The notes beneath the pieces are model-generated. The model worked only from the letters and a program-made list of their open reading frames with translations, was not told the origin of the DNA and searched no databases. A stretch of DNA of 64,000 nucleotides from Plantibacter sp. VKM Ac-2880. Lineage in GTDB: Bacteria > Actinomycetota > Actinomycetes > Actinomycetales > Microbacteriaceae. Positions 33,146 through 41,186 of the stretch are shown in pieces. Position numbers and translations under genes: made by a program. The stretch spans positions 992,001 to 1,056,000 of the forward strand of contig NZ_JADKSJ010000002.1 in NCBI RefSeq assembly GCF_015351235.1, given 5' to 3'. How positions within the stretch are numbered: the stretch's first letter is position 1; the number at the start of each line of letters is the position of its first letter.

Positions 33146-33817
33146 ATGGCAGTCACCGACGAAGCGATCGCGAGGATCCAGGCGATGATCGTCTCGGGCG
33201 ATCTCAAGCCGGGCCAACGGCTCCCGCCGGAGAAGGAACTCAGTGAGACGCTCGGGTTGTCGCGCAGCTCACTCCGCGAGGCCGTGAAGGCGCTGGAACT
33301 CATCCGCGTGCTCGATGTGCGTCGCGGCGACGGCACCTACGTCACGACGCTCGAACCGAGCCTGCTGCACGAGGCGATGTCGTTCGTCATCGACATGCAC
33401 GCCGACGGCTCCCTCATCGAGATGTTCGAGGTGCGCCGGATCCTCGAACCGTCCGCGTCGGTCATGGCGATCCAGCACCTCGACGACGCGAAGATCGCCG
33501 AACTGCGCAGCATGGTGGACGAGGTGGACGAGTCGACCACGGTCGAGGACCTCGTCGCGCACGATCTCCAGTTCCACGCCCGCGTGATCGAGCTGAGCGG
33601 CAACGCCTACCTTGCGAGCCTGCTCGCCGCCCTCGGCAGCAAGACGGTCCGCGCCCGCATCTGGCGCGGCCTGACCGAGGAGAAGGCCGTCGCCCGAACG
33701 CTGCAGGAGCACCACGCGATCGTCGACGCCCTCGAGCGACGCGACATCGAACTCACCCGGGCCCTGGTGACGGTGCACGTGAGCGGCGTGGAGAGCTGGC
33801 TCCGCCGCTCGATGTGA
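33146..33817 (+). CDS. GntR-family regulator, FCD (FadR/LldR-like) subfamily
   Basis: This 223-residue protein has the GntR winged helix at about 1-70 (LKPGQRLPPEKELSETLGLSRSSLREAVKALELI) and an FCD domain at about 85-215 (FEVRRILEPSASVMAIQHL, HDLQFHARVIELSGNAYLASLL, EHHAIVDALERRD). ATG 33146 follows GGGGG at good spacing; a GTG-type upstream extension is unlikely. It is divergent from the sugar ABC operon with a 275-base gap. A near-match to the FCD site (TTGTGTTACGT on the minus strand, near 33031-33041) lies in the gap but is not a full palindrome. Confidence 0.9.
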   Translation: MAVTDEAIARIQAMIVSGDLKPGQRLPPEKELSETLGLSRSSLREAVKALELIRVLDVRRGDGTYVTTLEPSLLHEAMSFVIDMHADGSLIEMFEVRRILEPSASVMAIQHLDDAKIAELRSMVDEVDESTTVEDLVAHDLQFHARVIELSGNAYLASLLAALGSKTVRARIWRGLTEEKAVARTLQEHHAIVDALERRDIELTRALVTVHVSGVESWLRRSM

Positions 33818-33853
33818 CCGAGGCCCGCGACCCGGGGCGGGTAGCGTGTGGGC

Positions 33854-34921
33854 ATGGACGGCACGATCGACACCCGAGCGCTCATCGACCCCATCGACGG
33901 CGAGGCCATGGCGAAGGCGCCCGCATACCACCGCACGCCGTCCGCGCGGCTGTTCATCGGCCTGATCGCGGGCGTCATCGTGGTCGCCGTCGCCTGCCTC
34001 GTCCTGTTGGGGATGCTGTCGTCTTCCTCACGAGGCGGCTCCGGCCCGACGCCGCTGCTCGGGATCGGACTCCTCGCGGCCGCCGCCGTCGCGGTCGTCG
34101 CAGTCCTCTCCTGGCGCACGAGACGCATCAAGCGCTTCCGCCTCTCCCAGTTCGCCGCAGCCAACGGGATGACGTACACCTCCGACCTCAGCTACCCGCC
34201 GTTCCCCGGCATGATCTTCGGGATCGGATCGTCGCGGCAGGCCACCGACGTGCTGCGGGGCGGTCGTCCCCGCCCCGTGGAGTTCGGCAACTACCGGTAC
34301 ACGGTCCGCCACGGGAAGAGTTCGACGACGCACCACTGGGGGTACGTCGCGGTGAAGCTCGACGTGCCGCTGCCGAACATCGTGCTCGACGCGATCGGCA
34401 ACAACGGCTTCGGCTCGAACCTCCCGGCGGCGTTCCAGCGTGCCCAGCGGCTGTCCCTCGAAGGCGACTTCGACCAGCACTTCACGCTCTACTGCCCTGC
34501 GGGCTACGAACGCGATGCCCTGTACCTGTTCACGCCGGACATCATGGCGCGGTTCATCGACCATGCCGCCGAGCTCGACGTCGAGATCATCGACGACTGG
34601 ATGTTCCTGTACACGAAACGGGAGGTGTCGACGCTCGATCCCGACACCTGGGCCTGGCTGTTCAGCGTCGTCGACGCGCTGATGACGAAGTTGGACCAGT
34701 GGGCGCGGTGGCGAGACGACCGCCTCCTGCCGCCGTCACCAGGAGCGCTGGAGCAGCCGCCGGCATCGCGTGCTCGGAGCGGTTCCCCCGCGCTCGGACT
34801 CCTCAAGCCGCCGCCGGGGGTCGCTCCGTCCGGCCGCAGGTTGCGACGATCCGGCACGTGGATCCCGGTCGCCTTCGTCGTCGGAACGGTCATCGTCTGG
34901 ATCGTCATGCGCATGAACTGA
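33854..34921 (+). CDS. Unrecognised membrane protein with large cytoplasmic domain
   Basis: This protein of about 355 residues has two N-terminal helices (LFIGLIAGVIVVAVACLVLLGML and GIGLLAAAAVAVVAVLSW), a central soluble domain at about 95-290 (RLSQFAAANGMTYTSDLSYPPFPGMIF, HHWGYVAVKLDVPLPNIVLDAIG, DFDQHFTLYCPAGYERDALYLFTPDIMARFIDHA) and a C-terminal helix (IPVAFVVGTVIVWIVM). The soluble part resembles DUF3137-like domains by eye. Function is unknown. It starts 36 bases after the GntR gene and may be cotranscribed with it. Confidence 0.75.
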   Translation: MDGTIDTRALIDPIDGEAMAKAPAYHRTPSARLFIGLIAGVIVVAVACLVLLGMLSSSSRGGSGPTPLLGIGLLAAAAVAVVAVLSWRTRRIKRFRLSQFAAANGMTYTSDLSYPPFPGMIFGIGSSRQATDVLRGGRPRPVEFGNYRYTVRHGKSSTTHHWGYVAVKLDVPLPNIVLDAIGNNGFGSNLPAAFQRAQRLSLEGDFDQHFTLYCPAGYERDALYLFTPDIMARFIDHAAELDVEIIDDWMFLYTKREVSTLDPDTWAWLFSVVDALMTKLDQWARWRDDRLLPPSPGALEQPPASRARSGSPALGLLKPPPGVAPSGRRLRRSGTWIPVAFVVGTVIVWIVMRMN

Positions 34922-35039
34922 CCCCCTGGTCCGCGCGCATGTCGAGGACGTCTGGTGATCGACAGACGAGGACGGAACAGCCCGGTTGCTGGGATGGCTG
35001 GGTGACCGACACCGGTCACTCGTCAGAAAGGACCATCCC

Positions 35040-35494
35040 ATGCGCAGATCAGCCGCCCTCGGCTTCGCCGTCCCCGTCCTCGCCCTCATGCTGGGGCTCA
35101 CCGCCTGCTCCGGGACGTCGGACGCGCCGTCCGGCGGTGGTGGGTCGCCGTCGACCGCCGACGCCTACGCCCAGGCGTTCGACGACTACACGATCTCCCT
35201 CGCGGGTTGCCTGCGCGACCACGGGGTCGACGTCACGGACCCGGAACCCGGCACGGCGACACGACCGACGGCAGCGACGCGATGAACCAGGCCTACGACG
35301 CCTGCACCACCGAACTCGGCACACCGCCAGTGAACCCCGATCAGCCCAGCAGGGCGGAGATCTCCGACGAACTGCGACTTCGCGCCCAGTGCCTGCGCGA
35401 CCAGGGCTTCGACGTCCCCGACCCCGACGCGGACGGCGCCTGGGACCTGCCGGAGGACCTGTTCGACGAGGCCAGGGCCTGCGCCGTGCAGTGA
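35040..35494 (+). pseudogene. Small lipoprotein gene with apparent frameshift
   Basis: The 5' part (35040-35285) encodes a lipoprotein signal peptide with lipobox LTAC (Cys23) and CLRDHGVDVTDPEPG, then runs into a short alien tail and a TGA. A second frame carries the natural continuation (TDGSDAMNQAYDAC, then CLRDQGFDVPDPDADG to 35494). A one-base change near 35260 would join them into one protein with two related CLRD-x2-(V/F)DV-x-DP repeats. Alternatively the second part starts at ATG 35282, which overlaps the first stop as ATGA. A sequencing error is possible. Function is unknown. Confidence 0.65.
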
Positions 35495-35511
35495 CGACCG
35501 CTCCGACCGGA

Positions 35512-35543
35512 ACGGCCGACCGATCCGTTGATCGGTCGGCCGT
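35512..35543. terminator. Perfect 13-base-stem hairpin
   Basis: ACGGCCGACCGAT (35512-35524) pairs exactly with ATCGGTCGGCCGT (35531-35543) around a six-base loop. It lies between the convergent lipoprotein gene and the histidine kinase gene and probably serves both. Confidence 0.88.
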
Positions 35544-35558
35544 CTCGTCGTTCCGGGG

Positions 35559-36731
35559 TCAGGCGTCGTCCGGCTCGGGAGCGTGCACGGCGGGCAGCAG
35601 CACGGTCACCTCGAGCCCGCCGGCAGGCAGCGGCGCGAGGCGCAGCGAACCTCCGTGCAGCTCGACGATCCGCGCACCGAGCGTCAGCCCGAGCCCGTTG
35701 CCCCGGTCGGCCCCGGCGGCGCGCGCGATCCTCGCGTCGTGGCGATCGAACGGCTCGACGAACCGAGCGACCTCGTCGTCGCCGAGGAGCGGTCCTGAGT
35801 TGCTGACGACCACGACCGCGCGGCCAGCCGCGGACGGGTCGGCGTGCGGATCCCCGCCCACCCACACCGAGACCCATCCGCCCGGACCGCTGTTGTACCG
35901 CACGGCGTTCGACAGCAGGTTCGTCAGCAGCTGCTGGAGGAGCACGCGATTGCCGAGCACGGCGGTGCTCCTGAGGGTCGAGGAGATCGTGACGCCGGCG
36001 TGGGCGACGTCCGGTGCGACGAGCTGCGACGCGTCGCGGGCCACCGCCGCCAGGTCGACGGGCGAGGTCACGAGCGGTCGGCGGTCGAGCTGGTTCAGCT
36101 GCAGCAGGGCTTCCACGATCGCGATCCCCCGCTCGTTCGTCTCGTGCAGTCGGCGGAGCGCGCGGTCGACGTCACGGCCCTCCGGGTCGGCCTGCGCCAC
36201 CTCGATGAGCATCTTCATCGTCGCGAGCGGCGTACGCAGCTCGTGCGAGGCGTTGGCCGCGAAGCGCTTCTGCGTGAGGAACGACTGCTCCAGGCGCGCG
36301 AGCATGTCGTCGAAGCGGTCGGCGAGCTCACGGAACTCGTCGCGCGGACCCGTCATCGCGATGCGGTGGTCGAGCGAGCCCGCCGCGGCAGCCCGCACTG
36401 CGTCGTTGAGATCGCGCAGTGGTCGCAGGACCCGACCGGCGACGATCCAGCCGACACCGGTGCCGATCACGGCCATCGCGATGAGCGCGAGCATCGAGTA
36501 GTTGATGAGCGAATCACGGATCTCGCCACGGGTGATGCCGGACAACTGCTCCGGATCGCCGGCTGGCGCGATCGGGTAGTCGGGGAAGCGCCAGATGATG
36601 ACGTTGATGACGATCAGTGCGACGAGACCCGTGACGACGGTGAAGGCGGCATACGTCGCAGTGAGCTTGACTCGGGCCGTGATGCGTGCCGGTCGGGACG
36701 AGACCGGGCGAGCTGGCGAATCGGTGGTCAT
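35559..36731 (-). CDS. Sensor histidine kinase
   Basis: This 390-residue kinase has transmembrane helices at about 26-48 and 79-100 with a short (about 30-residue) external loop, a HAMP domain to about 152, phosphoacceptor His163 in ASHELRTPLATMKML, and an ATPase domain with NLLSNAVRYN, an atypical G1-box region (VVVVSNSGPLL, lacking the usual DNGxG) and GNGLGLTLGARIVELHGG. The short loop suggests an intramembrane or cell-wall stress sensor. The ATG overlaps the regulator stop as ATGA. A VanY-like carboxypeptidase gene is divergent from the operon, hinting at a wall-related signal. Confidence 0.9.
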   Translation of the reverse strand: MTTDSPARPVSSRPARITARVKLTATYAAFTVVTGLVALIVINVIIWRFPDYPIAPAGDPEQLSGITRGEIRDSLINYSMLALIAMAVIGTGVGWIVAGRVLRPLRDLNDAVRAAAAGSLDHRIAMTGPRDEFRELADRFDDMLARLEQSFLTQKRFAANASHELRTPLATMKMLIEVAQADPEGRDVDRALRRLHETNERGIAIVEALLQLNQLDRRPLVTSPVDLAAVARDASQLVAPDVAHAGVTISSTLRSTAVLGNRVLLQQLLTNLLSNAVRYNSGPGGWVSVWVGGDPHADPSAAGRAVVVVSNSGPLLGDDEVARFVEPFDRHDARIARAAGADRGNGLGLTLGARIVELHGGSLRLAPLPAGGLEVTVLLPAVHAPEPDDA

Positions 36732-37423
36732 TCGCCGTCCGCCCTCGTGAGCTCGTCCTCGCCCGGCGGGAGCACCCGGTACCCGACGCCCGGCACAGTA
36801 TGGATGACCCACGGCTCGCCGAGGACCTTCCGCAGCGTCGACATCGTCACCCGCACGGCGTTCGTGAACGGGTCCGCGTGCTCGTCCCAGGCCCGTTCGA
36901 GCAGGTCTTCAGCACTCACGACACCCCCTCTGGCCGCGAGGAGGATCTCCAGCACGGCGAACTGCTTCTTCGCCAGGCGCACGTAGCGCCCGTCGCGGTA
37001 CACCTCGCGGCGGAACGGGTCGAGCCGCACCCCGGCGTACTCGAGCACCGGCGGCAGGGAAGCGGCCGGCCGGCGAGCCAGCGAGCGCAGCCGGAGTACG
37101 AGCTCGCGCAGCTCGAAGGGTTTCGTCAGGTAGTCGTCGGCGCCGATCTCGAACCCGCTCTCCTTGTCGTCGAGCTCGGCGGCGGCGGTGAGCATGAGCA
37201 CGCGGCAGGGCAGCTCCCGCGCGACGATCCAGCGGCAGACGTCGTCGCCGTGCGTGCCGGGGAGGTCTCGGTCGAGGACGACGACGTCGTAGGTGTTGAC
37301 CGCGAGCCGTTCGAGCGCGGCGTCGCCGTCGAACACGAGGTCGGCGGCGAGCCCCTCGTGCTGCAGCCCCTCGAGGATGCTCTCGGCCAGGTACTGCTCG
37401 TCCTCGGCGATCAAGACACGCAT
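36728..37423 (-). CDS. OmpR-family response regulator
   Basis: This 231-residue regulator has receiver residues Glu7/Asp8, phosphoacceptor Asp51 (DVVVLDRDLPGTHGD), the Lys of YLTKPFELRELVLRL, and a winged-helix output domain (LAKKQFAVLEILLAARGGVVSAEDLLERAWDE, HTVPGVGYRVLPP). The ATG at 37423 begins MRVLIAEDEQ as in the family and follows GGAGG. It is the first gene of the two-component operon and is divergent from the VanY-like gene, which may be a target. Confidence 0.93.
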   Translation of the reverse strand: MRVLIAEDEQYLAESILEGLQHEGLAADLVFDGDAALERLAVNTYDVVVLDRDLPGTHGDDVCRWIVARELPCRVLMLTAAAELDDKESGFEIGADDYLTKPFELRELVLRLRSLARRPAASLPPVLEYAGVRLDPFRREVYRDGRYVRLAKKQFAVLEILLAARGGVVSAEDLLERAWDEHADPFTNAVRVTMSTLRKVLGEPWVIHTVPGVGYRVLPPGEDELTRADGE

Positions 37424-37577
37424 GGAACCTCCGGTCGTCTGGGCGTGTGTCGATCGTAGGCGGCCGGATGTTTCGGAACCGTCTGGCGATCGCCCGACGC
37501 CCACGAGACCCCCGGGCGGCTGGACTGGGACCACGATCATCGGACGTCGACCCGCGACGATCCGTGGAGGAGGAACC

Positions 37578-38246
37578 ATGCGACACCACGACCTCGACCG
37601 GCGGCGACAGCAGGCGACGCGACAGCCTGCGCCCGCCCGGCGCACCTCGAACCGGGCCGTCATCGTCCTCGCGGTCTCCGCCGTCGCCCTCGCCGCCGCG
37701 ATCGCCCTGGTCGCGTGCTCCGGTGTCGCGCCCGCGATCACGCGTGCGATCACGTCCTCGGCCGGGCAGCCCGATCCGGACGACGGCGCTGGAAGCATGA
37801 CCGACGGCCGGTTCGGGACTGCCGACGGCGTGCTCGACGAGAACCGCTTCACGGTGGACGACGTCGAGCTGCCCGGCATCGCGAACCTCGACCCGGACCT
37901 CCTCGAGGCCGTCCGTCAGGCGACCGAAGCCGCTGCCGACGACGACATCACGCTGTTCATCAGCTCGGGATGGCGGAGCACGGCCTACCAGCAGCATCTG
38001 CTCGACGAGGCGATCCTGCGGTACGGCAGCGAGGAGGCGGCACGGCAGGTCGTCGCCACCCCCGAAGGTTCCTCGCACACTCGCGGAGCCGCCGTCGACA
38101 TCGGTGCGACCGACGCCGACTACTGGCTCATTGAGCACGGTTCCGCGTTCGGCCTCTGCCAGACCTACGCGAACGAGATCTGGCACTTCGAACTGGCGAC
38201 CACCCCGGGCGGCGAATGCCCGGAGCTCCTCCCCGACGCCGGCTGA
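37578..38246 (+). CDS. VanY-like D-alanyl-D-alanine carboxypeptidase (M15 family), membrane-anchored
   Basis: This 222-residue protein has an N-terminal hydrophobic segment at about 26-48 ending VACSG (signal anchor or lipobox-like). The M15B/VanY catalytic domain lies at about 90-215: ITLFISSGWRSTAYQQHLLDEA, the zinc motif SSHTRGAAVDIG (His and Asp) and EIWHFEL (catalytic Glu and His). These enzymes trim the terminal D-Ala of peptidoglycan stems outside the membrane. GGAGGAGGA precedes the ATG. It stands divergently from the two-component operon, a VanRS-like arrangement. Confidence 0.87.
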   Translation: MRHHDLDRRRQQATRQPAPARRTSNRAVIVLAVSAVALAAAIALVACSGVAPAITRAITSSAGQPDPDDGAGSMTDGRFGTADGVLDENRFTVDDVELPGIANLDPDLLEAVRQATEAAADDDITLFISSGWRSTAYQQHLLDEAILRYGSEEAARQVVATPEGSSHTRGAAVDIGATDADYWLIEHGSAFGLCQTYANEIWHFELATTPGGECPELLPDAG

Positions 38247-38253
38247 GCCTTCG

Positions 38254-38952
38254 TCAGGCCGGCCGGTCCAGCGACTCGGCGCGAGGCTCCGCGGGCACCG
38301 GCGCCAATCGGCTGACGAACTCGTCCACCCGGATCCGGAGGTCGCGGAACGCCTCGTCGAACGCCTCATCGGTGGCCGACAGGGCGGGGTCTGGGACGGA
38401 CCAGTGCAGGTCGTCGTGCCCGGCGAGTTCCTCGTGCGCCCGGTTGCAGACGGTGATGATGAAGTCGTCCGGCTGGAGCACGTCCTGCGTCCCGCGCGGG
38501 TGCTGCGAACCGATCCGGACGCCGTGTCGCGCTGCCGCCCGCACTGCTCCCGGGTTCACCTCGTCGGCGGGGCGGCTGCCCGCCGAGGCGACGGGCACCG
38601 TGCTGCGGTCCAGCCACAGCGCCTCGGCCATCCGGGACCGCGCGGAGTTGGCCGTGCAGACGAAGACCACGCGGCTCGGGACGCTGATCGGTTCCGGTGC
38701 AAGGCGGTCGAAGGCGCCGGGGACGAGGCGGACGTAGTTGCGACGCCCGTCGGATTCCGAGCGCGACCGCGACAGGATCCCCGCCTTCTGCAGGACGCTC
38801 AGGTGATGGGCGACCAGGTTCGAGCTCATCCCGAGCACCGCCTGGATCTCTGTCGGCGACAGGTCGCCGAGCGCGAGGAGGTCCACGATGCGCAGGCGGG
38901 CTGGCTCGGCGAGCGCAGCGAACTTCGACGCCCTTACCGCCAGCGACTCCAC
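38254..38952 (-). CDS. ArsR-type repressor fused to a low-molecular-weight phosphatase (arsenate-reductase-like)
   Basis: This 232-residue protein joins an ArsR winged helix (about 1-80; KFAALAEPARLRIVDLLALGDLSP, SSNLVAHHLSVLQKAGIL) to an LMW protein-tyrosine-phosphatase/arsenate-reductase domain (about 92-215) with the P-loop VCTANSARSRM (Cys99, Arg105) and the general-acid Asp in WSVPDP. GTG 38952 was chosen because GGGGG lies 8 bases upstream and two operator palindromes lie just before it. ArsR-LMWP fusions occur in actinobacteria. No arsenite pump is nearby, so the true ligand and substrate are open. Confidence 0.87.
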   Translation of the reverse strand: MESLAVRASKFAALAEPARLRIVDLLALGDLSPTEIQAVLGMSSNLVAHHLSVLQKAGILSRSRSESDGRRNYVRLVPGAFDRLAPEPISVPSRVVFVCTANSARSRMAEALWLDRSTVPVASAGSRPADEVNPGAVRAAARHGVRIGSQHPRGTQDVLQPDDFIITVCNRAHEELAGHDDLHWSVPDPALSATDEAFDEAFRDLRIRVDEFVSRLAPVPAEPRAESLDRPA

Positions 38953-38965
38953 CGACACAACCCCC

Positions 38966-38991
38966 GTTGACTCAACCACGATTGACTCAAT
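38966..38991. promoter_or_regulatory. Tandem TTGACTCAA palindromes, probable ArsR-type operator
   Basis: GTTGACTCAAC (38966-38976) and ATTGACTCAAT (38981-38991) are two perfect odd palindromes with centres 15 bases apart, placed 14 bases before the chosen start of the ArsR fusion. The spacing fits two dimers on one face of the helix or a cooperative pair. Autorepression is the likely outcome. Confidence 0.85.
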
Positions 38992-39067
38992 AATAGGCTG
39001 AGGTACCCGTCGGTCACGCTCGAGCACACCCGCTCGACGCCCGGGTCACCTGGAGAAGGAGCTTGTC

Positions 39068-39328
39068 ATGGGTATCGGAACCGGAATCGCCCTGATCGTC
39101 ATCGGAGCCATTCTCGCCTTCGCCGTCGACGTCGACGTCCCCGCCGTGGACCTCACGCTCATCGGGTACATCCTCATGGCGGCCGGCGCCGTCGTGTTCC
39201 TCATCTCGCTCGTCCTCGTGCTGCGTCACCGCCAGGTGTCGTCTACGACGCGTTCCGCCGTCGACCCGAGCAGCGGCGAGCGCGTGACCCGCCGGAGCAC
39301 CACCGACAACGACGGTCCCGTCCTCTGA
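39068..39328 (+). CDS. Small two-helix membrane protein (DUF6458-like)
   Basis: This 86-residue protein has two hydrophobic helices (GTGIALIVIGAILAFAV and LTLIGYILMAAGAVVFLISLVLVL) separated by DVDVPAVD, then a polar Arg/Ser/Thr tail (RSAVDPSSGERVTRR). This arrangement is a common small actinobacterial family of unknown function. GGAGAAGGAG lies upstream of the ATG. It is divergent from the ArsR fusion and 23 bases upstream of the kinase gene, so possibly in that operon. Confidence 0.85.
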   Translation: MGIGTGIALIVIGAILAFAVDVDVPAVDLTLIGYILMAAGAVVFLISLVLVLRHRQVSSTTRSAVDPSSGERVTRRSTTDNDGPVL

Positions 39329-39351
39329 GGACCGGGCGGACCGCAGCACCC

Positions 39352-40680
39352 ATGGCCGAACCAGGCGTCGACGACCCGCGCACCGGCGACCTCCTCGACG
39401 GACGCTATCGCCTCGGAGGACGCATCGGTGCCGGTGGGATGGCGACCGTCCATCTGGCGACCGACGAGACGCTCGGACGCCAGGTCGCGGTGAAACTGTT
39501 CCGCCCCGGCACGACCGACGCGTCACTCGGGGCGCGGACCGCCTCGGAGACGCGTCTGCTCGCGTCGCTCAACCATCACGCCCTCGTCACCCTCTTCGAC
39601 GCACGCGTCACCTCCGGCGACGGCTCCTACCTCGTCATGGAGTACGTCGACGGGCCGACGCTGTCGCAACGCATCAGCCGGTCGCCGCTGCCCGCTCATG
39701 AGGTCGCTGCGATGGCGGTCGATCTCGCGGAGGCGCTGCACACGGTCCACGCGGCCAGGGTCGTCCACCGCGACATCAAGCCGTCGAACGTGTTGTTGCG
39801 CCGATCGGTCCTCCCGCATCAGGAGTATCGGGCGAAGCTCGCCGACTTCGGCATCGCCCACCTCATCGACAGCACCCGCATGACCGCGCCCGGCTCCCTG
39901 ATGGGCACCGTCGCCTACCTCAGCCCCGAGCTCGTCCGCGGCGCCGATCCGGCCACGCCCGCCGACGTGTACGCCCTCGGACTCGTCCTGCTCGAAGCCC
40001 TGACGGGCCGCCGCGCCTACCCGCAGACCAGCACCCACGAATCCCTCATGGCGCGCCTGAACGCGTCGCCGACGATCCCCGGTGCGCTCGGGTACCAGTG
40101 GAAGTCCCTGCTGACGGCGATGACCGCGTCGGATCCGGCCGCGCGCCCGACGGCACTCGAGGTCGCCATGGCCGCGCGCGACCTCGGCCCGCTGCTCGAC
40201 CAGGCGACGGACCCGGCGACCGCGACGATGGCGATGTCGGCCGGGTCGGCGTCGCCGACGGACGCGACCACTCCTGCCACCGCGATGGCGTTGGCCCCGA
40301 CGGCGACGACGGAACGGTTCGACGCGCCGGCCCCGACGGCGACGACGGAGCGGTTCGACGCGCCGGGCCCGCCCGTCGATCCCACACTGGTGCTCCCGAT
40401 CGGGCCGCGCGGCGGTGAAGGGCTCGCCACGACGACCGTGCTCGATGACTCCCCACGCTCGACACATCGGGTCGACGAGCGCGCTCGACGCGCCGCCGTC
40501 GAGCGGCGTTCGCGAACGATCCGGGTCTGGGTGCTCCTCGGCGTGATCCTGCTCGTGGCGGCTGTCGCCCTCGTGTGGTTCCTCGTCTCGTCGGCGCAAC
40601 CCTCCGTGCCGGCCCTGCCTGAGCTGCCGGATCCGCTGTCGACGCACCTGGACGAGCTGATGCGGGAGGTGACCCCGTGA
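39352..40680 (+). CDS. PknB-like transmembrane serine/threonine protein kinase
   Basis: This 442-residue kinase has an N-terminal catalytic domain (about 19-275): glycine loop GRIGAGGMATV, Lys48 (VAVKLF), catalytic VVHRDIKPSNVLL (Asp141, Lys143, Asn146), and Mg-binding DFG (Asp165). A Thr/Ala/Pro-rich linker contains the direct repeat PTATTERFDAP twice. One transmembrane helix lies near 390-412 (VWVLLGVILLVAAVALVWFLV), leaving only about 28 residues outside, with no PASTA domain. GTGA overlap with the next gene indicates an operon with a lipoprotein and an SRPBCC protein. Confidence 0.93.
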   Translation: MAEPGVDDPRTGDLLDGRYRLGGRIGAGGMATVHLATDETLGRQVAVKLFRPGTTDASLGARTASETRLLASLNHHALVTLFDARVTSGDGSYLVMEYVDGPTLSQRISRSPLPAHEVAAMAVDLAEALHTVHAARVVHRDIKPSNVLLRRSVLPHQEYRAKLADFGIAHLIDSTRMTAPGSLMGTVAYLSPELVRGADPATPADVYALGLVLLEALTGRRAYPQTSTHESLMARLNASPTIPGALGYQWKSLLTAMTASDPAARPTALEVAMAARDLGPLLDQATDPATATMAMSAGSASPTDATTPATAMALAPTATTERFDAPAPTATTERFDAPGPPVDPTLVLPIGPRGGEGLATTTVLDDSPRSTHRVDERARRAAVERRSRTIRVWVLLGVILLVAAVALVWFLVSSAQPSVPALPELPDPLSTHLDELMREVTP

Positions 40681-41186
40681 CGCGGCCGGGGAACCGCGCT
40701 CGGGTGCTGTTCGCAGCTCCCCTGCTCGTCGTGGCGCTGCTCGGCGGTTGCGCGTCGCCGGACGCCGGACTCGAGGCGGACACCGGTCGGGAGCTGCAAC
40801 AGGGGGTCGTCCTGGTCGCCGATGCCGCCGCAGCCGGCGACATCACCGGTGCCATCGCGGCGTTGGACGCCCTCGAGGCGCGGCTGGCCGAGGCGGAGGC
40901 GGACGGTTCCGTCTCCGCGAGTCGGCTGACGGACATCCGCGCGGCCATCGCCGCCGTCAGGGCCGACCTCTCCCCCGTCGTCGAGACGCCCACGCCCACC
41001 CCGCAGCCCAGTTCGGTCGAACCGGCGGAGCCTGTCGCTCCGGTGGACGACGGCGCGGACGAGCCTGGAGACGACGACGACAAGGGGAACGGCGACGGGA
41101 ACGACGGCGACAAGGGTGACAACGGCAAGAACGGTGACAAGGGCAACAACGGCAAGGGCAACGGGAACGGCAAGAAGGACAAATGA
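40677..41186 (+). CDS. Lipoprotein with low-complexity Lys/Gly/Asn/Asp tail
   Basis: This 169-residue protein has a signal peptide and lipobox (LGGC, Cys25), a helical alanine-rich domain (about 30-105; LQQGVVLVADAAAAGDITGAIAALDALEARLAEAEADG), a Pro/Thr/Glu linker and a charged tail of about 38 residues made of DKG, GDNGK and GNG units. The tail could bind wall polymers. The GTG start overlaps the kinase stop, and the stop overlaps the next ATG, so it is translated with the kinase; it may be its external partner. No named family is recognised. Confidence 0.85.
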   Translation: MTRPGNRARVLFAAPLLVVALLGGCASPDAGLEADTGRELQQGVVLVADAAAAGDITGAIAALDALEARLAEAEADGSVSASRLTDIRAAIAAVRADLSPVVETPTPTPQPSSVEPAEPVAPVDDGADEPGDDDDKGNGDGNDGDKGDNGKNGDKGNNGKGNGNGKKDK

